This document shows positions 60,318-64,000 of a stretch of 64,000 nt of DNA, piece by piece (the stretch's first letter is position 1; each line of letters begins with the position of its first letter). The notes under the pieces were generated by a model. It was given only the letters and a program-made list of their open reading frames with translations, had not been told where the DNA came from and ran no database searches. A program made the position numbers and the translations under genes. Origin of the DNA: Prostheceraeus crozeri (lineage: Eukaryota; Platyhelminthes; Polycladida; Euryleptidae); contig CAJQUW010004580.1 in NCBI GenBank assembly GCA_907163375.1, forward strand, positions 496,001 through 560,000. The letters are read 5' to 3'.

Positions 60318-61368
60318 ACGTTTGAAGTCAATCTATTATGATGTAAAACATCCGGCAGGATTTGCATCTATCAAGAAATTATCAAAAGCGAGTGGTCTTC
60401 CACAATCACAAGTGAAACGATGGTTAAAGGGTCAGGCTACCTATACACTCCACAAACAAGCGAAAAAGAAGTACCGCACCCGCCATTATATTGTTCATGA
60501 CATCGATGAACAGTGGCAAGCAGATTTGTGCGATGTTGCCTCCATTTCAAAACATAACTCGGGCAATAATTTTATTTTAACCGTCATTGATATTTTCTCG
60601 CGTTATGCGTGGGCTCAACCTTTAAAAACTAAAGAAGGGAAAGGAGTAGCAAAAGCATTCCAAACAATTTTTCGAGAAGGTCGCATTCCAAAAAGAATTC
60701 AGAGTGATCAAGGAAAAGAGTTTGAAAATCAGCATGTGACAAGATTATTTGAGAGGCATGACATTGAGTTGTTTAGTGTAAAGAGCGCTTATAAAGCTGC
60801 ACTCGTTGAACGTTTTAATCGCACATTAAAAAATCGTTTGTGGCGACATTTTACTGCCAACTTGACACAAAATTGGACAAAGGTTCTACAAGATACACTC
60901 CATGCCTACAATCACTCTATCCATCGTTCTATTGGACTCAGACCAGTAGATGTAAATGCTAACAATGTAGATAAAGTGCGCGAATCATTCCAACGTAAAC
61001 GCACTCATGTGAAAAGTGATGTGAAAATTGGCGATAAAGTTCGTATCTCAAAAGTGAAAAGTGTTTTTGCTAAAGGGTACCTCCCGAATTGGACAGAGGA
61101 GGTATTTACAGTATCAAGGATTAATCAAAAAGACTCTCCGACCACCTACAAGTTGAAAGATTACGATAATGAAGAAATTGAGGGTAGCTTTTACCGCGAT
61201 GAGATTGAGGTAGTCACTGAAAGTGAAACATATTTGGTAGAGAAAATCATTCGATGTAAAAAACGGCAAGGTGAAGAATGGTGTCTTGTTAAATGGACTG
61301 GTTATCCTTCAAGTATGAACTCTTGGATGCGTCGTGCCGACATCTTTCATCTAAGTGATCGACAGTGA
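60148..61368 (+). CDS. integrase with chromodomain (Polinton-like)
   Basis: The N-terminal zinc-less module SIYYDVKHPAGFASIKKLSK and QATYTLHKQAKKKYRT is characteristic of Polinton integrases. The RVE core has D in QWQADLCDVASI, D in RIQSDQGKEF and E in KAALVERFNRTL. The C-terminal part holds an SH3-like region (VKIGDKVRISKVKSVF) and a chromodomain (LVEKIIRCKKRQGEEWCLVKWTGY then W). It would insert the element and may target chromatin through the chromodomain. The likely start is MRRRKKSQPSS, downstream of the first methionine. Confidence 0.92.
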   Translation: MSLSLALAAPALIMKPLSNVNTIAKPLKLNAAVVVNVERQERKKMRRRKKSQPSSTERLKSIYYDVKHPAGFASIKKLSKASGLPQSQVKRWLKGQATYTLHKQAKKKYRTRHYIVHDIDEQWQADLCDVASISKHNSGNNFILTVIDIFSRYAWAQPLKTKEGKGVAKAFQTIFREGRIPKRIQSDQGKEFENQHVTRLFERHDIELFSVKSAYKAALVERFNRTLKNRLWRHFTANLTQNWTKVLQDTLHAYNHSIHRSIGLRPVDVNANNVDKVRESFQRKRTHVKSDVKIGDKVRISKVKSVFAKGYLPNWTEEVFTVSRINQKDSPTTYKLKDYDNEEIEGSFYRDEIEVVTESETYLVEKIIRCKKRQGEEWCLVKWTGYPSSMNSWMRRADIFHLSDRQ

Positions 61369-61409
61369 TTCATGCAAAGTTGTAACTAACAATGTTTAGG
61401 GTTTGAGCT

Positions 61410-61865
61410 ATGAATCCAACTGCCTCATTTTATTCACGACCCTCCTACGTAAGTGGCGGAGGACAAATTTACATCGGTGCTCGCCGCCAACGTGGAGGTA
61501 GCATACTTGGTGCACTGAAATCTGTTGTAGCACCTCTCATATCCAATGTCGGTAGATCTTTAAAACGAAATGTTTTAAGTAATGCCGTTGGCTTTGCTGG
61601 TGATGTTGCTAGTGATCTTTCCAGAGGTAGAAGTTTCAAGAGCAGTTTGTTGAATCGTGGGAAGGAACGCGGTTTAAAAACATTGAAGCAGACCATTGCT
61701 GGTGTTACTCAAGGAAAGAAATCACCTAAACGAATGAGAAAAGGAAGGAGGAAACATCGCGGAGCTGGTAAGGTGCAATCTTCAGTCAAAAGGCATTCAC
61801 GCAAACGTCGCAGAGGCTCTAATCATTCATCAGGCGCTAAACGACGACGCTGCTATAACTTCTAA
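61410..61865 (+). CDS. basic core-like protein (Polinton-like)
   Basis: 151 residues, glycine- and arginine-rich. GGGQIYIGARRQRGGSILGA, then an amphipathic helix (LKSVVAPLISNVGRSLKRNV) and a long basic tail (KRMRKGRRKHRGAG, KRHSRKRRRG). It lies directly before the capsid gene, as similar proteins do in related elements, and resembles adenovirus core/pVI-type proteins in composition only. Confidence 0.6.
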   Translation: MNPTASFYSRPSYVSGGGQIYIGARRQRGGSILGALKSVVAPLISNVGRSLKRNVLSNAVGFAGDVASDLSRGRSFKSSLLNRGKERGLKTLKQTIAGVTQGKKSPKRMRKGRRKHRGAGKVQSSVKRHSRKRRRGSNHSSGAKRRRCYNF

Positions 61866-61867
61866 TC

Positions 61868-63145
61868 ATGGAGTGTAAAACTTCCGGTTTTTGTTTGTTC
61901 GATCAACAAGCCATACAGACAGATATTCTTAGTTCAAGTATTGTAGATTATCATCCTCGAACAGCTGAGAATGCTGGCCCCATTGAATTTGTTATTCCTG
62001 GTGGTAGTGATGACTACATAGATTTGAGTTATGCGATGCTTGATTTGAGGTTTAGAATTCAGCAAGCAGATGGAACTGCTATTGACGATGCACATAAAGT
62101 TGGACTGAACAATTTACCATTGACTACATTACTTCGCGATGTTTCTCTAACGATTGGAGAGCAGCAGGTGGAAGGTGGTCAAAGCGATTATCCCTATAAA
62201 TCATATTTCACTCATGTATCACAGTTTCATCCAGCAGCACAAAAAAGTCATATGGAAGCCATGGGATGGTACAGAGATGAAGCAGGAAAATTTGATGTTG
62301 AAACAAACAGTGGCTTTGTAAAGCGATCTGCTATGATTAAAGATAGTAGAGTATGTCAGCTATATGGTCCGCTGAATTTAGACTTCTTTAGACAGTCAAA
62401 GTTTTTACTCTGTAATACCAGCATGCGACTCAAGCTGACATTGAATAAGCCTGAATTTGCGCTGAATGCATTTGCTAAAGTTGACAATTTTAGAATTCAT
62501 GTGGAAGATATTGCACTTTACATTCGTCGAGTAGTACCGAATCCAAGTGTCATTAGAGGGCATGCTGAAGGTCTTAACCGCCAAAATGCCATTTACCCCG
62601 TTCAGCATACAAAGCTTCTCACCTTTACAATTCCGAAAGATCAAAAGAGTTTCATGAAAGATGGCCTCTTTCCATCGGAAGCACCGAAGCTCCTCATGGT
62701 GGCAATGGTTGAAAATGATGCATTTAATGGTAATATAAAGAAGAATCCTTTCAATTTTAAACACAATCAGTTAAGTGAAATTGCTTTACGTGTTAATGGT
62801 GTGAGTCATCCTGGTCCACCCTACAAACCAGATTTTGCTTCGGATCAATTTATGCGCAGTTATGTTGATTTTATGGATGTCTTTGGCTTTTACAATACGG
62901 ATGATACCAACGGACTGACTATGAAAGAGTTTAAGAGTGGATATACTATTTATGCATTTGATTTGACTGCTGACAGCGATATTAGTGCACCCTATCGTCA
63001 AGCGAACGTGCCTCATAATATTCGTTTGGATTTGACGTTCAAAAGAACACTACCTGAGACGATCAATGTATTAATTTATGCAGTCTTCGATTCAAATATT
63101 GAAATTACAAAGTATCGTGACGTGATTCTTCAGTATAATCGTTAA
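61868..63145 (+). CDS. F54H12.2-type major capsid-like protein (Polinton-like)
   Basis: 425 residues matching the widespread F54H12.2-like family: IVDYHPRTAENAGPIEFVI, DDYIDLSYAMLDLRF, TLLRDVSLTIGEQQV, YPYKSYFTHV, GFVKRSAMIKDSR, VENDAFNGNIKKNPFNFKHN and GYTIYAFDLTADS. The family is thought to form double-jelly-roll capsomers like the hexon of adomavirus-type viruses. Length is as usual for the family, and the stop overlaps the protease start (TAATG). Confidence 0.9.
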   Translation: MECKTSGFCLFDQQAIQTDILSSSIVDYHPRTAENAGPIEFVIPGGSDDYIDLSYAMLDLRFRIQQADGTAIDDAHKVGLNNLPLTTLLRDVSLTIGEQQVEGGQSDYPYKSYFTHVSQFHPAAQKSHMEAMGWYRDEAGKFDVETNSGFVKRSAMIKDSRVCQLYGPLNLDFFRQSKFLLCNTSMRLKLTLNKPEFALNAFAKVDNFRIHVEDIALYIRRVVPNPSVIRGHAEGLNRQNAIYPVQHTKLLTFTIPKDQKSFMKDGLFPSEAPKLLMVAMVENDAFNGNIKKNPFNFKHNQLSEIALRVNGVSHPGPPYKPDFASDQFMRSYVDFMDVFGFYNTDDTNGLTMKEFKSGYTIYAFDLTADSDISAPYRQANVPHNIRLDLTFKRTLPETINVLIYAVFDSNIEITKYRDVILQYNR

Positions 63146-63606
63146 TGAGTTGGTTGACTGCTGACGATATTAAGACTAAAGTGCAGCATAATGCAGACGA
63201 AGCGACGTTGAAAGCTTTCGATAATGTCTATTCACTCGATACCTTACCACCTGCAGTAAATCACTATCCCATCTTTATTGTGCTAAACACTCATTCACAG
63301 AATTTAGGCGGTGAGCATTGGAAAGCGATCTTTATTGGAAAAGACCGACGTGGTGAACTATTTGACTCTCTTGCTCAACCTCCAAATATACCAACACAGC
63401 AGTGGTTGAGAAAACATACGCGTCAATATCAGCGAAATGAACGCATACTACAACATCCACTTTCATCAACGTGTGGTGCTTTTGTACTGTACTTCATCTT
63501 AAAACGTTTACATGTATCTCGATTTGCATCTATTATTCAAAACTTTTCATGTAATCCATCCTCTAATGAAAAAATGATTTGTAAGTTCTATCATGATTTG
63601 AAATAA
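63145..63606 (+). CDS. adenain-like cysteine protease (Polinton-like)
   Basis: 153 residues. Catalytic order as in adenain and Ulp1-type enzymes: histidine in GGEHWKAIFIG, aspartate in GELFDSLAQPP, glutamine in ILQHPLSSTCGAFVLYF with the cysteine in the same motif. Such proteases mature capsid proteins. It directly follows the capsid gene. Confidence 0.85.
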   Translation: MSWLTADDIKTKVQHNADEATLKAFDNVYSLDTLPPAVNHYPIFIVLNTHSQNLGGEHWKAIFIGKDRRGELFDSLAQPPNIPTQQWLRKHTRQYQRNERILQHPLSSTCGAFVLYFILKRLHVSRFASIIQNFSCNPSSNEKMICKFYHDLK

Positions 63607-63632
63607 AAACATCATGTTGGAAAAATTGTTTT

Positions 63633-63956
63633 TTATTTTACAATCCGCTGGGTACGTACATACTCAATGAGATAGTCTAGGATCATATTTGCTTGTTCAT
63701 GAGATTTTAGTCCAGTAATGATCACTTTACTATTATGAAAGATTGCCACATGCACAGGCAACCAACAACTAATGAGAGCTGCAGGAAAAAGTTCGGGTTC
63801 ATAACACAAACTGTAACTGCTGGTACGAATCTTCAAAAATGATAGACTGTCACTCAATTGAGTAGAGATCACCATATTGTCCACAGTCAGATTCGACATC
63901 ACACACCTCTCCCTCTTCCATATCCGACGTAGTAGTCTTTGTAGCTCTAAGCGCAT
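63633..63956 (-). CDS. TATA-binding-protein-like repeat (Polinton-like)
   Basis: On the opposite strand to the main array, just after the protease. The frame aligns with one TBP saddle repeat: TVDNMVISTQLSDSLSFLKI, CYEPELFPAALISCW, HVAIFHNSKVIITGLKSHEQ. Compare NMVGSCDVKFPI, SYEPELFPGLIYRM and IFVSGKVVLTGAK in cellular TBP. Only one repeat is seen inside the window; TBP normally has two. The likely start is MSNLTVDN (about 63899) or further upstream beyond an acceptor-like CAG near the window edge. It could help recognise the element's own TATA promoter (inference). Confidence 0.78.
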   Translation of the reverse strand: MRLELQRLLRRIWKRERCVMSNLTVDNMVISTQLSDSLSFLKIRTSSYSLCYEPELFPAALISCWLPVHVAIFHNSKVIITGLKSHEQANMILDYLIEYVRTQRIVK

Positions 63957-64000
63957 TGACTGCGCCGATGAATGAGAAAGGGCGCCGAGAATCTGTACAG

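Larger units (their letters stand above)
55139..64000 (+). mobile_element. Polinton-like element with F54H12.2-type capsid gene
   Basis: A large element of the Polinton/Maverick kind, with relationships to adinto- and adomavirus-like groups. It has a capsid-type protein of the F54H12.2 family, adenain-like protease, packaging ATPase, chromodomain integrase, a basic core-like protein and several small proteins in a dense same-strand array, then a gene on the opposite strand. Left end: probably just after the TA microsatellite, where a region with repeated C tracts and small hairpins begins; the matching right end is outside the window, so this border is unproven. No DNA polymerase is seen inside the window. 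The visible part looks whole, with no clear breaks, which suggests a recent copy. Confidence 0.85.

Overview
The window is a piece of an AT-rich invertebrate animal genome, probably a marine invertebrate, although the phylum cannot be fixed from the sequence. Almost everything recognisable is transposable-element DNA. Evidence for a eukaryote includes introns with GT/AG borders, animal-type piggyBac, mariner, Merlin, Harbinger, hAT and Crypton transposases, LINEs, a Penelope-like element, a BEL/Pao fossil and a Polinton-like element. One 177-bp segment (38292-38468, minus) looks like an internal host exon; otherwise host genes are not visible.

Layout. 1-1303: end of a Penelope-like segment abutting a cut-off piggyBac. 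1695-8829: Crypton A, interrupted by a hAT (2138-5067, perfect 8-bp target duplication) and by a LINE (about 5315-8165). 9152-11222: a mariner of the DD41D type with perfect 28-bp ends and an intact transposase. 11526-12853 and 13374-14579: Cryptons B and C, the latter intact, with foldback sequences between and around them. 15032-27460: a second LINE split by a deleted hAT (15399-16970) and by a 7.4-kb element (18717-26108) that has 337-bp inverted repeats and an intact 703-residue RAG1/Transib-like transposase; that element is itself split by a piggyBac (21662-25455).

27870-46262: pogo fragments, a piggyBac end, a 31-bp minisatellite, a nearly intact piggyBac (32466-34706), the candidate host exon, a pogo with a PHD finger (about 38671-42695) holding a Tc1-like element with long inverted repeats, and a BEL/Pao fossil (43109-45769). 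45990-50508: a Tc1-like gene split by a piggyBac (46267-50320), which in turn carries a Merlin (48768-49816). 50495-54940: pogo and Penelope-like remnants and a complete-looking two-gene Harbinger.

From about 55139 to the window end lies most of a Polinton-like element with a tight head-to-tail gene array: RING-like proteins, a nuclease-like protein, packaging ATPase, chromodomain integrase, basic core-like protein, F54H12.2-type capsid protein and adenain-like protease, followed by an opposite-strand gene encoding a TATA-binding-protein-like repeat. It looks whole as far as it is visible; its right end is outside the window.

The most notable points are the RAG1-like transposon, whose D, C-x2-C, H-x4-H and E spacing mirrors the RAG1 core; the TBP-like gene in the Polinton-like element; and short perfect palindromes of unrelated sequence near the ends of every piggyBac copy, which are likely transposase docking sites.
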